Source: Pseudomonas neustonica
Lineage (GTDB): Bacteria > Pseudomonadota > Gammaproteobacteria > Pseudomonadales > Pseudomonadaceae
Direction: 5' to 3'
NCBI RefSeq assembly: GCF_003797945.1
Contig: NZ_RKKU01000001.1
Coordinates: 310,001-374,000 of the forward strand
DNA length: 64,000 nucleotides
The translations under genes were made by a program, and so were the position numbers. The notes beneath the pieces are model-generated. The model saw only the letters and a program-made list of their open reading frames with translations. It was not told the origin of the DNA and ran no database searches. Shown in pieces: positions 37,969 through 46,302 of this stretch (position 1 is its first letter; each line of letters begins with the position of its first letter).

Positions 37969-38532
37969 TTAGATTTTGCCGACCAGGTCTAGAGAAGGAG
38001 CCAGGGTGGCTTCGCCTTCCTTCCACTTGGCTGGGCATACTTCGCCCGGATGCGCTGCAATGTACTGAGCAGCCTTGACCTTGCGTACCAGGTCTTCAGC
38101 GTTACGGCCAATACCTTCGCAGGTTACTTCAACCGCTTGGATGATGCCCTGTGGATCGATGATGAAAGTGCCGCGGTCAGCCAGGCCCATTTCTTCGCGC
38201 ATGTTGTCGAAGTTGCGGGTAACGACACCGGTAGGATCGCCGATCATGGTGTACTTGATCTTGGCAATGGTTTCAGACGCATCGTGCCAGGCTTTGTGGG
38301 TGAAGTGAGTGTCGGTGGATACGGAGTAAACCTCTACGCCCATCTTCTGCAGTTCTTCGTAGTAATCGGCAACGTCGCCCAGCTCGGTTGGGCAAACGAA
38401 GGTGAAGTCAGCTGGATAGAAGAAGAAGATAGCCCATTTGCCTTTTACATCGGCTTCAGTGACTTCGATGAACTCGCCGTTCTTGAATGCCTGAGCCTTG
38501 AACGGTTTGATTTCGGTGTTGATAACTGACAT
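37969..38532 (-). CDS. ahpC: Alkyl hydroperoxide reductase subunit C (typical 2-Cys peroxiredoxin)
   Basis: AhpC reduces H2O2, organic peroxides and peroxynitrite. The 187-residue protein has the peroxidatic Cys in FTFVCPTE (near residue 47) and the resolving Cys in EVCPAKW (near residue 166). GDPTG and YF-type C-terminal context place it in the AhpC/Prx1 group. The start [11 protein letters not shown] is normal. An OxyR-type operator with adjoining promoter elements lies upstream (38614-38650). Confidence 0.97.
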   Translation of the reverse strand: MSVINTEIKPFKAQAFKNGEFIEVTEADVKGKWAIFFFYPADFTFVCPTELGDVADYYEELQKMGVEVYSVSTDTHFTHKAWHDASETIAKIKYTMIGDPTGVVTRNFDNMREEMGLADRGTFIIDPQGIIQAVEVTCEGIGRNAEDLVRKVKAAQYIAAHPGEVCPAKWKEGEATLAPSLDLVGKI

Positions 38533-38584
38533 CGATAAACTCCTTATTGAGTTGTTTGTCTGGTTGGTTAAGAAGACAGGAGCA

Positions 38585-38650
38585 ATAATAGGCTCCTCGC
38601 CAGGATACTTAAAATAAATTTCAACTAAATTGCAGATAGATTTTAACTAT
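38585..38650 (-). promoter_or_regulatory. OxyR-type operator and promoter of ahpC
   Basis: Four spaced tetrads ATAA-N7-CTAA-N7-ATAG-N7-CTAT run from 38614 to 38650 and match the OxyR consensus ATAG-N7-CTAT-N7-ATAG-N7-CTAT at 14 of 16 positions with exact spacing. On the minus strand the operator runs into a TTTAAG -35-like element, and TATTAT (about 38585-38590) stands 17 bp later as a -10. That is the usual class for OxyR activation. The 309-bp gap to moaC holds no gene. Confidence 0.75.
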
Positions 38651-38841
38651 CTGAGGCCAATACGCTGTAATTCAAGCTCACCAGCCATTTTATTACGTCA
38701 GGCATGTGCGGAAAATGCCCGGTTTTTCTGTTCAGGTTCGTTGAGCTTTGTGACCATTTGGCCTGGTTGTGGGTTCCCGAGGCTGATAGCGGTCGGCGAA
38801 TCCAGTAAAGTAGGGCCAACTGAACCCGATAGAGCAAATGT

Positions 38842-39318
38842 ATGCTGACTCACCTTGATGCACAAGGCCGCGCGAATATGGTCGATGTGACCGAAAAGGC
38901 GGTTACCTCACGCGAAGCACTGGCGGAATCGCTGGTGCGCATGCGCCCGCACACATTCGAGATGATTCAATCCGGCGGACACCCCAAGGGTGATGTGCTG
39001 GCGGTCGCCCGCATAGCGGGGATCCAGGCTGCCAAGAAAACCTCTGAGCTAATTCCGTTGTGCCATCCACTGATGCTGACCAGCGTCAAAGTAGAGCTGC
39101 TGTTGGAGGCGCCGGACGCCGTGCGCATTCAGGCGCGTTGCAAGTTGGCTGGTCAGACTGGCGTTGAGATGGAAGCATTGACTGCCGCCAGCGTGGCAGC
39201 GCTTACGCTCTATGACATGTGCAAAGCAGTCGACAAAGGCATAGTCATAGAAGCTACTCGCCTGCTGCAGAAGTCGGGTGGTAAAAGTGGCGACTATCAA
39301 GCAGAGGCTCCGGCATGA
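38842..39318 (+). CDS. moaC: Cyclic pyranopterin monophosphate synthase MoaC
   Basis: MoaC makes cyclic pyranopterin monophosphate from the MoaA product in molybdenum-cofactor synthesis. The 158-residue protein has [53 protein letters not shown] and [11 protein letters not shown], with the conserved Asp and Lys of the active site. It opens the moaC-moaD-moaE-moaA operon, and its stop overlaps the moaD start. Confidence 0.96.
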   Translation: MLTHLDAQGRANMVDVTEKAVTSREALAESLVRMRPHTFEMIQSGGHPKGDVLAVARIAGIQAAKKTSELIPLCHPLMLTSVKVELLLEAPDAVRIQARCKLAGQTGVEMEALTAASVAALTLYDMCKAVDKGIVIEATRLLQKSGGKSGDYQAEAPA

Positions 39319-39563
39319 TTCATCTTCAATTCTTTGCGCGTTACCGTGAGCAGCTAGGCTGTGATACCGAACAATTACCCTGGCATACCAGCTTTCGTAC
39401 CATGGGTGATGTACGTCAGCATCTGCTGGCGCGCGGTGAGGCCTGGCAGGTGCTTTCCGAGCCGCGCATCATGTGCGCGCGCAATCAGGAGTTGTGTGCG
39501 TTAGATACTGCAATTGTTGATGGTGATGAGCTGGCGTTCTTTCCTCCGGTTACCGGGGGCTGA
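39315..39563 (+). CDS. moaD: Molybdopterin synthase small subunit MoaD
   Basis: MoaD is the ubiquitin-fold sulfur carrier of molybdopterin synthase. The 82-residue protein begins [15 protein letters not shown] and ends FFPPVTGG. The C-terminal Gly-Gly is the site of adenylation and thiocarboxylation. It overlaps moaC by 4 bases, and moaE starts 1 base after its stop. Confidence 0.95.
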   Translation: MIHLQFFARYREQLGCDTEQLPWHTSFRTMGDVRQHLLARGEAWQVLSEPRIMCARNQELCALDTAIVDGDELAFFPPVTGG

Positions 39564-39564
39564 T

Positions 39565-40023
39565 ATGCGTATCGCTGTGCAGCACGAGACCTTTGATCCG
39601 GGTGAATGGCTGAATCGTATGCAAGGTGACAACCAGGGTACGGGTGCAGTGGTTGGCTTTGTCGGATACGTGCGTGACTATAATGATGGCAACAGCGTTG
39701 CTGGTATGTGGCTTGAACATTATCCGGGCATGACCGAAAAAGCGCTGCTGAGTATTGCTGAGCAGGCCGCTGTGCGCTGGCCATTGTTGGACGTGCAGTT
39801 AATCCACCGTGTAGGTCAGCTTGAGCCGGGCGAGCCTATCGTCTTCGTCGGCGTTGCTTCGGCGCATCGTCAGGCGGCCTTTGCGGCTACCGAATTCATT
39901 ATGGATTACCTGAAGACCCGCGCGCCGTTCTGGAAGCGCGAGAATACGCCGCAAGGCGAGCGCTGGGTTGAATCGCGAGAAAGTGATGAACAGGCACTGG
40001 AGCGCTGGTCGTCCCAGCCATGA
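39565..40023 (+). CDS. moaE: Molybdopterin synthase large subunit MoaE
   Basis: MoaE uses MoaD-thiocarboxylate to put the dithiolene sulfurs into precursor Z. The 152-residue protein has GAVVGFVGYVRDYNDG, LEHYPGMTEKAL, HRVGQLEPGEPIVFVGVAS and the conserved C-terminal KTRAPFWKRE with active-site lysines. The ATG at 39565 fits the family start; an in-frame extension into moaD is rejected. Confidence 0.95.
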   Translation: MRIAVQHETFDPGEWLNRMQGDNQGTGAVVGFVGYVRDYNDGNSVAGMWLEHYPGMTEKALLSIAEQAAVRWPLLDVQLIHRVGQLEPGEPIVFVGVASAHRQAAFAATEFIMDYLKTRAPFWKRENTPQGERWVESRESDEQALERWSSQP

Positions 40024-40068
40024 TTCAGCCGTGATAGAGTGGCAGACAAGCAGCAAACGGAGCAAGGT

Positions 40069-41064
40069 ATGACACAAGGTCGGTTACAGGACGGTCAGGG
40101 ACGCCGCATCGAATATCTGCGCCTCTCGGTGACTGACAGATGTGACTTTCGTTGTGTCTATTGCATGGCCGAAGACATGACCTTTTTGCCGCGTGCGCAG
40201 ATTCTCAGTCTCGAAGAGATCGAGCGTGTTGCCCGGCTTTTTGTTGCACAGGGTGTGCGCAAGATACGCCTGACCGGCGGCGAGCCACTGGTGCGCAGAG
40301 GTATCGTCGATCTCTGCGCGCGCATCAGCGCCCTGTCTGGGTTGGATGAGCTGGTTATGACTACCAACGGCTCACAACTCGATAAGTTGGCCCAGCCGCT
40401 GGTCGACGCCGGCGTCAAGCGCCTTAATATCAGCCTGGATAGCCTGCAGGCGGATAAGTTCAAGGCCATTACCCGTACGGGTGAGCTTAGCCAGGTGCTG
40501 GCGGGTATTGAAGCTGCACGCAAAGCGGGCTTTGAACGGACCAAGTTGAATGTCGTGGTGATGAAGGGCCGTAATCACGATGAGGTCAGCGCGCTGACCG
40601 ATTTCGCCCTGCAGCGTGGGCTCGATATCACCTTTATTGAAGAAATGCCGCTCGGTGATGTAGGGCGCGAGCGCGGCGAAGCCTTCTGCTCAAGCGCCGA
40701 AGTGCGTGAGATGATCAGTCAGCACCATAGCTTGATCGACAGCAGTGAAAGCAGTGGCGGCCCCGCGCGTTACCTGCGGGTTGAGGGGTATCCCGATAGC
40801 CGTATTGGCTTTATCTCGCCGCATTCGCATAATTTCTGCGATACCTGCAACCGTGTTCGCTTGACGACCGAAGGCAGGTTGCTGCTGTGTCTTGGGCATG
40901 AGAACGCGCTTGATATGCGTGATCTGGTGCGTCGCTATCCTGATGACGATGCGCCAATTGTCGCCGCATTGGAGCGTGCTCTGCAGCATAAGCCTGCCCG
41001 TCACGAGTTCGCTGTCGATGGTGAGGTTCAAGTCCTGCGCTTTATGAACGCGACAGGCGGCTGA
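40069..41064 (+). CDS. moaA: GTP 3',8-cyclase MoaA (radical SAM)
   Basis: MoaA catalyses the first step of molybdenum-cofactor synthesis. The 331-residue protein has the radical-SAM cluster CDFRCVYC (CxxxCxxC), GGEPLVRRG, and the C-terminal cluster [20 protein letters not shown]. It ends in the activating Gly-Gly (MNATGG). The ATG at 40069 has GGAGCAAGGT before it; an earlier start at 40039 is rejected. moaA at the end of moaCDE is unusual next to the enteric moaABCDE order, and no moaB is present here. Confidence 0.96.
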   Translation: MTQGRLQDGQGRRIEYLRLSVTDRCDFRCVYCMAEDMTFLPRAQILSLEEIERVARLFVAQGVRKIRLTGGEPLVRRGIVDLCARISALSGLDELVMTTNGSQLDKLAQPLVDAGVKRLNISLDSLQADKFKAITRTGELSQVLAGIEAARKAGFERTKLNVVVMKGRNHDEVSALTDFALQRGLDITFIEEMPLGDVGRERGEAFCSSAEVREMISQHHSLIDSSESSGGPARYLRVEGYPDSRIGFISPHSHNFCDTCNRVRLTTEGRLLLCLGHENALDMRDLVRRYPDDDAPIVAALERALQHKPARHEFAVDGEVQVLRFMNATGG

Positions 41065-41109
41065 TCGCGTTGTAGCGCTTTTGGTGCCTGTTTGCTTCCC
41101 TTTGCTCTA

Positions 41110-41123
41110 TTGATCCGGGTCAA
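41110..41123 (+). promoter_or_regulatory. Anr/FNR box upstream of hemN
   Basis: TTGATCCGGGTCAA fits the Anr/FNR consensus TTGAT-N4-ATCAA with one mismatch (G for A) and lies 62 bases before the hemN start. hemN is a known Anr/Dnr target in P. aeruginosa, so oxygen-limited induction is likely. Confidence 0.75.
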
Positions 41124-41184
41124 CACCTTAAACCCGGTGGCGGCGTAGTCTGCATGCTCAGACTTTCAAACGCCGGAGAACCTA

Positions 41185-42567
41185 ATGCTCAGCTCTATTC
41201 GTTGGGACGCAGACCTGATTCGTCGCTACGATCACGCCGGTCCGCGTTACACCTCCTATCCTACGGCCGTGCAATTTCATGATGGCATTCGCTCGACGGA
41301 CTATGTGCATGCGCTGGAAAATAGTCGAGCAAACCAGCGCAGTCTGTCGCTCTATATACATATCCCGTTCTGCGCGAATATTTGCTATTACTGTGCCTGC
41401 AACAAGGTCATCACCAAGGACCGTAGCCGAGCCCGTGAATACCTTGTAGCGCTGCAGCGTGAGATAGAACTGGTCAGCGAGCAGCTGGGGCCGGATCAGC
41501 ACGTTGAGCAATTGCATTTTGGTGGCGGCACACCGACCTTCCTCAGCCATGCCGAGTTGCGTGAGCTGATGGGGAGTTTGCGCGAACACTTTTTACTGCG
41601 TGATGATGATGGTGGGGATTACAGTATCGAGATCGACCCACGTGAAGCCGATTGGGCGACCATGGGGCTATTGCGTGAGCTGGGCTTCAATCGCGTCAGC
41701 TTTGGCGTGCAGGATCTTGACCCCGAAGTGCAGCGAGCGGTAAACCGCTTGCAGAGTCAGGAGCAGACGCAAACGGTGATGGATGCAGCGCGCACCCTGG
41801 CGTACCGTTCAATCAATATTGACCTTATCTACGGGCTGCCTAAACAGACGCCGGAGCGATTTGCGGAAACGGTCGATGCCATTATTGCGCTGAAACCGGA
41901 TCGTCTGTCGGTGTTCAATTACGCCCATTTACCCGAGCGCTTCATGCCGCAGCGCCGCATCAACAGCGCTGATCTGCCAACGCCACAAGATAAATTGCTG
42001 ATGTTTGAAAACAGCGTGCGACAGTTGCTGGCCGCAGGCTATCGCTATATCGGGATGGATCACTTTGCCTTGCCTGATGATAGCCTGAGTATTGCCCAGG
42101 ACAGTGGTGAGCTGCAGCGTAATTTTCAGGGCTACACAACCCATGGTCATTGTGACCTGATTGGTCTCGGTGTGTCGTCGATCAGCCAGATTGGCGATCT
42201 ATACAGCCAGAACAGTAGCGATATAAAGCACTATCAACAGGTGCTGCAGGAAGGTGGGTTGGCCACTCATCGCGGCTTGATGTGCCATACGGATGATCAT
42301 ATTCGGCGCGCGGTAATCGCCCAGTTGATCTGCCATTGCAAACTTTCCTTCGCTGACATCGAGAAGCGCTTTGGTATCGAGTTTCATGAGTACTTCGCCG
42401 ACAGCCTGCCCATGCTGGAGCAGATGGCGCGCGACGGACTATTGATCTTGACTCCAGGTAGCATCAGGGTCCAGCCAGCGGGCCGTTTGCTTATCCGTTC
42501 TATCTGCATGCTGTTTGATGCTTATCAGAGTGAGCAAAGCGCACAACGGTTCTCTCGCATCATCTAA
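41185..42567 (+). CDS. hemN: Oxygen-independent coproporphyrinogen III oxidase
   Basis: HemN is a radical-SAM enzyme that makes protoporphyrinogen IX without oxygen. The 460-residue protein has the cluster motif CANICYYCAC, preceded by YIHIPF, then LHFGGGTPTFL, EIDPREADW, RVSFGVQDLDPEVQ and IGMDHFALPDDSL. The first residues RYDHAGPRYTSYPTAVQF are the HemN-specific N-terminus and distinguish it from HemW. The Anr box upstream points to low-oxygen control. Confidence 0.96.
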   Translation: MLSSIRWDADLIRRYDHAGPRYTSYPTAVQFHDGIRSTDYVHALENSRANQRSLSLYIHIPFCANICYYCACNKVITKDRSRAREYLVALQREIELVSEQLGPDQHVEQLHFGGGTPTFLSHAELRELMGSLREHFLLRDDDGGDYSIEIDPREADWATMGLLRELGFNRVSFGVQDLDPEVQRAVNRLQSQEQTQTVMDAARTLAYRSINIDLIYGLPKQTPERFAETVDAIIALKPDRLSVFNYAHLPERFMPQRRINSADLPTPQDKLLMFENSVRQLLAAGYRYIGMDHFALPDDSLSIAQDSGELQRNFQGYTTHGHCDLIGLGVSSISQIGDLYSQNSSDIKHYQQVLQEGGLATHRGLMCHTDDHIRRAVIAQLICHCKLSFADIEKRFGIEFHEYFADSLPMLEQMARDGLLILTPGSIRVQPAGRLLIRSICMLFDAYQSEQSAQRFSRII

Positions 42568-42635
42568 CCCCTGTGCCTTGAATTAGGCGGTGCTGGTATG
42601 CTGGATACCTCGGAGCAAGCAGCCAGGGGTATTTC

Positions 42636-43826
42636 ATGCATAGCTATGTGGGCAGGCAACGGTCTTTTTGGTTTCGTACCCTACTGCTGATCCTTGCGGC
42701 AGCAGTAGTGCTACTGTCGTGGTTGGGCAGCGCTGACCGGTCGTCGGTGGACTATGTCGATAGCGCCTTGCTACAGGCCTCGGTTGCCTTTGCCTCTGCG
42801 CGAGCACTTAACGCGCTGATCTCGGTACTGCAGTCAACTACCCTGAGCTTTAGCTTGTTTGGCGGTGTAGCAGTGACGCTTGGCGAGCTCCTCGATCCTT
42901 TCAATGACCTGATTGAACAATATGGCACGCTAATGCAGTGGGCTATTGGTTCTCTGCTCACCCAGAAAATCCTGCTCGGAGTGGTATCGCATAGCGTATT
43001 CAAAGTACTGATCACACTAAGTGCGATTTTATTGGCGTTCAGCTTGTGGTGGCGACGTGGAAGGTGGGCTGCCAGTTCTCTGAGGTTATTCCTGGCGCTG
43101 TTGTTTCTGCGTTTTGCCATGGCCGCCGTCGTATTGCTCAACGGCGTGGTCGATCACTACTTTCTGGATGATCAAACACGGCAGCAGGTGGTGCAGTTGG
43201 ATAACCTGCCGGCACAAGTAAAGACCCTGGGCGGCAACGCGACTGTGTTGGATACCGAGCCCGCGCTGAATGCGCTCCGAGAGCGCGAGCGGCCGTTGCA
43301 ACAGCAACGTAATCAGTTACTGGCAGAGCAGGAGCGACTGGGCCACGCGCTGGCCCAGAGCCGTCGGGCATTGACTGAGCTGGAGCAGCAACTTGGCGGT
43401 ATGGCGCGTCTTAATCCCTTTTCTCGCAGCGAAGATCATATCGCCCTGCTCAGGCAGGTTGAGCGTTTGGAGGATCAACAGCAGGCGGTTGAGGATCAGT
43501 TTAGGCCACTCGTGCAGCGGCTAGCGGATATCGGACAGGAACGCGCGGCAGTGCAGGAGGCTAAAGCGGACGGTGCTACTGATGCCATACCCTTGGGCGA
43601 ACAGTTTGCGCGTGCCGCCGATCCGGAAACCTATTTGGCGATCAAACAGGCATTGGATAGTGCTGTTGATACCGTGCTGAGGGCTATGACGCTCTTTGTA
43701 CTGCGTACGTTGATACTGCCGTTGTTGTTCCTGTATCTCCTAATCAAGGGGTTGCGGGCAATCTGGCGGATCGATTGGCGGCCCTGGCTGGCTGGAACGT
43801 ATTCTGCGCGAAGAGTCATCGAGTGA
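42636..43826 (+). CDS. Uncharacterised polytopic membrane protein with coiled coil
   Basis: This 396-residue protein has hydrophobic segments near residues 13-30, about 60-80, about 118-135 and 148-165. A long charged Gln/Arg/Leu-rich coiled coil (about residues 215-310) follows, with hydrophobic segments again near residues 340-365. The topology suggests a membrane anchor at both ends with a helical hairpin between, on the periplasmic or cytoplasmic side. No enzymatic motif and no named family is recognised. It lies alone between hemN and a chemoreceptor gene. Confidence 0.8.
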   Translation: MHSYVGRQRSFWFRTLLLILAAAVVLLSWLGSADRSSVDYVDSALLQASVAFASARALNALISVLQSTTLSFSLFGGVAVTLGELLDPFNDLIEQYGTLMQWAIGSLLTQKILLGVVSHSVFKVLITLSAILLAFSLWWRRGRWAASSLRLFLALLFLRFAMAAVVLLNGVVDHYFLDDQTRQQVVQLDNLPAQVKTLGGNATVLDTEPALNALRERERPLQQQRNQLLAEQERLGHALAQSRRALTELEQQLGGMARLNPFSRSEDHIALLRQVERLEDQQQAVEDQFRPLVQRLADIGQERAAVQEAKADGATDAIPLGEQFARAADPETYLAIKQALDSAVDTVLRAMTLFVLRTLILPLLFLYLLIKGLRAIWRIDWRPWLAGTYSARRVIE

Positions 43827-43939
43827 CGCTTGTAGCAACGGCGCTGTTGCACCCTTTGTACGCTGTTCATCGGTTTTAGATAAAGTTTTGTCTGCTGCGG
43901 ACGATTAGAGGTTATTACTTTATCGCCGAGGCAACAGAT

Positions 43940-45811
43940 ATGGCTGTGCAATTGAGTTTTAACCAGAAAATTGTCAGTGCTGCCTGTGTTGTGGTTATCG
44001 CCGCTTTTGCTGCATTTTCTGTTTATAACGATTATCTGCAGCGCAAGACGTTGCAGGATAATCTGCAAACCTACCTGGCGGATGCCGGTAGTCTTACTGC
44101 AGAAAATATCAGCAACTGGCTATCCGGACGTATTCTTCTGTTAGAAAATCTGGCGGCCAATACCCAGAGCGAAGGGGCCTATCGTCTGGTGCCGCTGCTG
44201 CAACAGAAAACACTCGAGCAGACGTTTGAGTTCAGCTATCTGGGGGCTGCCAACGGCGACTTCACCATGCGCCCCGACTCTGCGATGCCGGCGGATTATG
44301 ATCCGCGTACGCGTCCGTGGTTTAAAGATGCCAAAGCCTCAGGCAAGACCATACTGACAGCACCCTACGTCGATGCCGCAACGGGCGATCTGATCATGAC
44401 CATAGCGACGCCTGCTGGCCCTGATGTGGTGGGGGGCGATCTTAATCTCAAGGTGATCTCGGGGATTATCAACGCACTGGAGTTCAATGGTCTGGGTTAC
44501 GCGTTTTTGGTCAGTGGTGATGGCGACATACTAGTTCATCCCGACACCGACCTGCAGATGAAGAAGCTGCAGGATGTTTATCCGCAAAATACACCACAGA
44601 TCAACAGCGCCTTAAGCGAAGCTGTGCTTGACGGGCAGAAGCGGATGCTCACTTTCGTCCCTGTTCATGGTTTACCCGGCGTGGAATGGTACGTGGGATT
44701 GTCAGTGGATCAGGACAAGGCATTTGCCAGTCTGACCAGCTTTCGTATCTCAGCTCTGATTGCTGCTGTTATTGCCTTGGCGGCCATTGTCCTATTGCTC
44801 AGCCTACTGATGCGTTATCTGCTGCAGCCGCTCAATTCACTTGGTCACGCGCTGGATAATATTGCTAAAGGGGAAGGCGATCTGACCAAGCGGTTGCCGG
44901 TTCATAGCCGCGACGAGTTTGGCCGTCTGGCTATGGCTTTCAATCAGTTTGTAGAGCGTATTCACGAATCTATCAGTCAGGTCGCTCAAACCAGTAGTGA
45001 GCTGAATGATGTGGCGCTGCGAGTACTTGATGCCTCCAACGCGAATATGGCGAGTTCGGATCAGCAGTCTGCGCGAACCAATAGCGTGGCAGCGGCAATC
45101 AATCAACTGGGCGCAGCTGCGCAAGAGATTGCTCGTAATGCCGCAGACGCCTCTACGCAAGCCAGCGGTGCCCGCGACGGTGCAGAGCAGGGTAGCGAGG
45201 TTGTCAGCAAGACCATTGCCGCCATGCAGGAGTTGTCGAACAAGATCCGTCAGTCGAGCAAAACGATAGAGCAGTTGAGTAATAAGACCGAGGACATTGG
45301 GCGCATTCTTGAGGTGATCCAGGGTATTTCCGAGCAGACTAATCTACTGGCACTCAACGCTGCGATTGAGGCAGCCCGAGCCGGAGAAACCGGACGAGGA
45401 TTTGCAGTGGTCGCCGACGAGGTACGTAATCTGGCGCATCGCACACAAAGCTCGGCACAGGAAATTCAGGTGATGATTGAAGGATTGCGTAGTGACGCAG
45501 CCTCCGCTGTGACCCTGATGAGCGATAGCCAGCAGTATAGTGAACACAGCGTGAGTGTGGCCGCGCAAGCGGGGGAGCGATTGCATCAGATTACGCTAGG
45601 TATTGGCGAGATTGATAACATGAACCAGTCAGTTGCTACTGCGACCGAGGAACAGACTTCAGTAATCGAAAGCCTCAACGTGGATATAACCGATATCAAT
45701 ATGCTCAACCAGGAGGGCGTAGACAATCTGCAGGCGACCCTGCGCGCATGCACTTCGCTTGAGCAACAGGTTACTCGCTTGCGTGAGTTGGTGGGTAGCT
45801 TCCGTATCTAG
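43940..45811 (+). CDS. Methyl-accepting chemotaxis protein, dCache sensor (PctA/B/C-like)
   Basis: This 623-residue receptor has an N-terminal TM helix, a periplasmic double-Cache domain (about residues 35-270), a second TM helix, a HAMP domain ([18 protein letters not shown]) and a signalling domain with the hairpin tip [19 protein letters not shown]. The sensor contains [12 protein letters not shown] ... [12 protein letters not shown], close to the amino-acid-binding motif of dCache receptors such as PctA. Amino-acid sensing is a reasonable inference. Its last bases overlap the converging FeS-subunit gene by 4. Confidence 0.92.
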   Translation: MAVQLSFNQKIVSAACVVVIAAFAAFSVYNDYLQRKTLQDNLQTYLADAGSLTAENISNWLSGRILLLENLAANTQSEGAYRLVPLLQQKTLEQTFEFSYLGAANGDFTMRPDSAMPADYDPRTRPWFKDAKASGKTILTAPYVDAATGDLIMTIATPAGPDVVGGDLNLKVISGIINALEFNGLGYAFLVSGDGDILVHPDTDLQMKKLQDVYPQNTPQINSALSEAVLDGQKRMLTFVPVHGLPGVEWYVGLSVDQDKAFASLTSFRISALIAAVIALAAIVLLLSLLMRYLLQPLNSLGHALDNIAKGEGDLTKRLPVHSRDEFGRLAMAFNQFVERIHESISQVAQTSSELNDVALRVLDASNANMASSDQQSARTNSVAAAINQLGAAAQEIARNAADASTQASGARDGAEQGSEVVSKTIAAMQELSNKIRQSSKTIEQLSNKTEDIGRILEVIQGISEQTNLLALNAAIEAARAGETGRGFAVVADEVRNLAHRTQSSAQEIQVMIEGLRSDAASAVTLMSDSQQYSEHSVSVAAQAGERLHQITLGIGEIDNMNQSVATATEEQTSVIESLNVDITDINMLNQEGVDNLQATLRACTSLEQQVTRLRELVGSFRI

Positions 45812-46302
45812 TTGTTTGGCGCAGGGGTCGCCAAGTCCTTGATCACCTGCTGTAAGCCGCTGTACCCAGTACAGCGGCACAAGTTACCGTGCATGGCCTG
45901 CTCAAGCTCGCCTTCGCTGGCGTTCGGGCGTTGCGTCAGGGCGGCGGTTAAACTAGTGGCTATCCCCGGGATGCAGTAGCCGCATTGCAGCGCGCCGTGT
46001 TCGATCAAGCTGTCCGCTACCCGTTGAAATGCAGGTTTGGAGCGCAGCCCTTCAACAGTAATCACCTCTTTGCCCTGCACCTGATAGGCCAGCAGTAAAC
46101 ACGCTGGCACTGCCGCTCCGTCGAGCTGAATCGTGCAGGCCCCGCAGCGCCCGATGCTGCAGCCTTCCTTGGGACCAGTGAGTCCTTGGTCTAAGCGCAG
46201 TATGTCCAGCAAGCGGCGGGCCGGGCCGACCCTCATATTCAGCAACTGCCCGTTCAAGGTAAAATTTAGCTGCATGTTCGGAGTAGTATTTTCGGTGCTC
46301 AT
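45808..46302 (-). CDS. Molybdenum hydroxylase 2Fe-2S subunit
   Basis: This 164-residue small subunit of a xanthine dehydrogenase-family enzyme has two 2Fe-2S clusters: plant-type [16 protein letters not shown] with a later Cys, and the alpha-helical-domain pair CGYCIPG and NLCRCTGY. The ATG at 46302 overlaps the stop of the Mo subunit (ATGA) and has GAGGAAA upstream, so it is the last gene of a FAD-Mo-FeS operon. It passes electrons from the Mo site to the FAD subunit. Confidence 0.93.
   Translation of the reverse strand: MSTENTTPNMQLNFTLNGQLLNMRVGPARRLLDILRLDQGLTGPKEGCSIGRCGACTIQLDGAAVPACLLLAYQVQGKEVITVEGLRSKPAFQRVADSLIEHGALQCGYCIPGIATSLTAALTQRPNASEGELEQAMHGNLCRCTGYSGLQQVIKDLATPAPNN

Noticed and set aside
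38050-38529. 159-codon ORF antisense to ahpC, and a 198-codon ORF antisense to ahpF at 36842-37438
   Set aside because: Long antisense frames are common opposite strongly biased genes; no start signals and the sense genes are certain.
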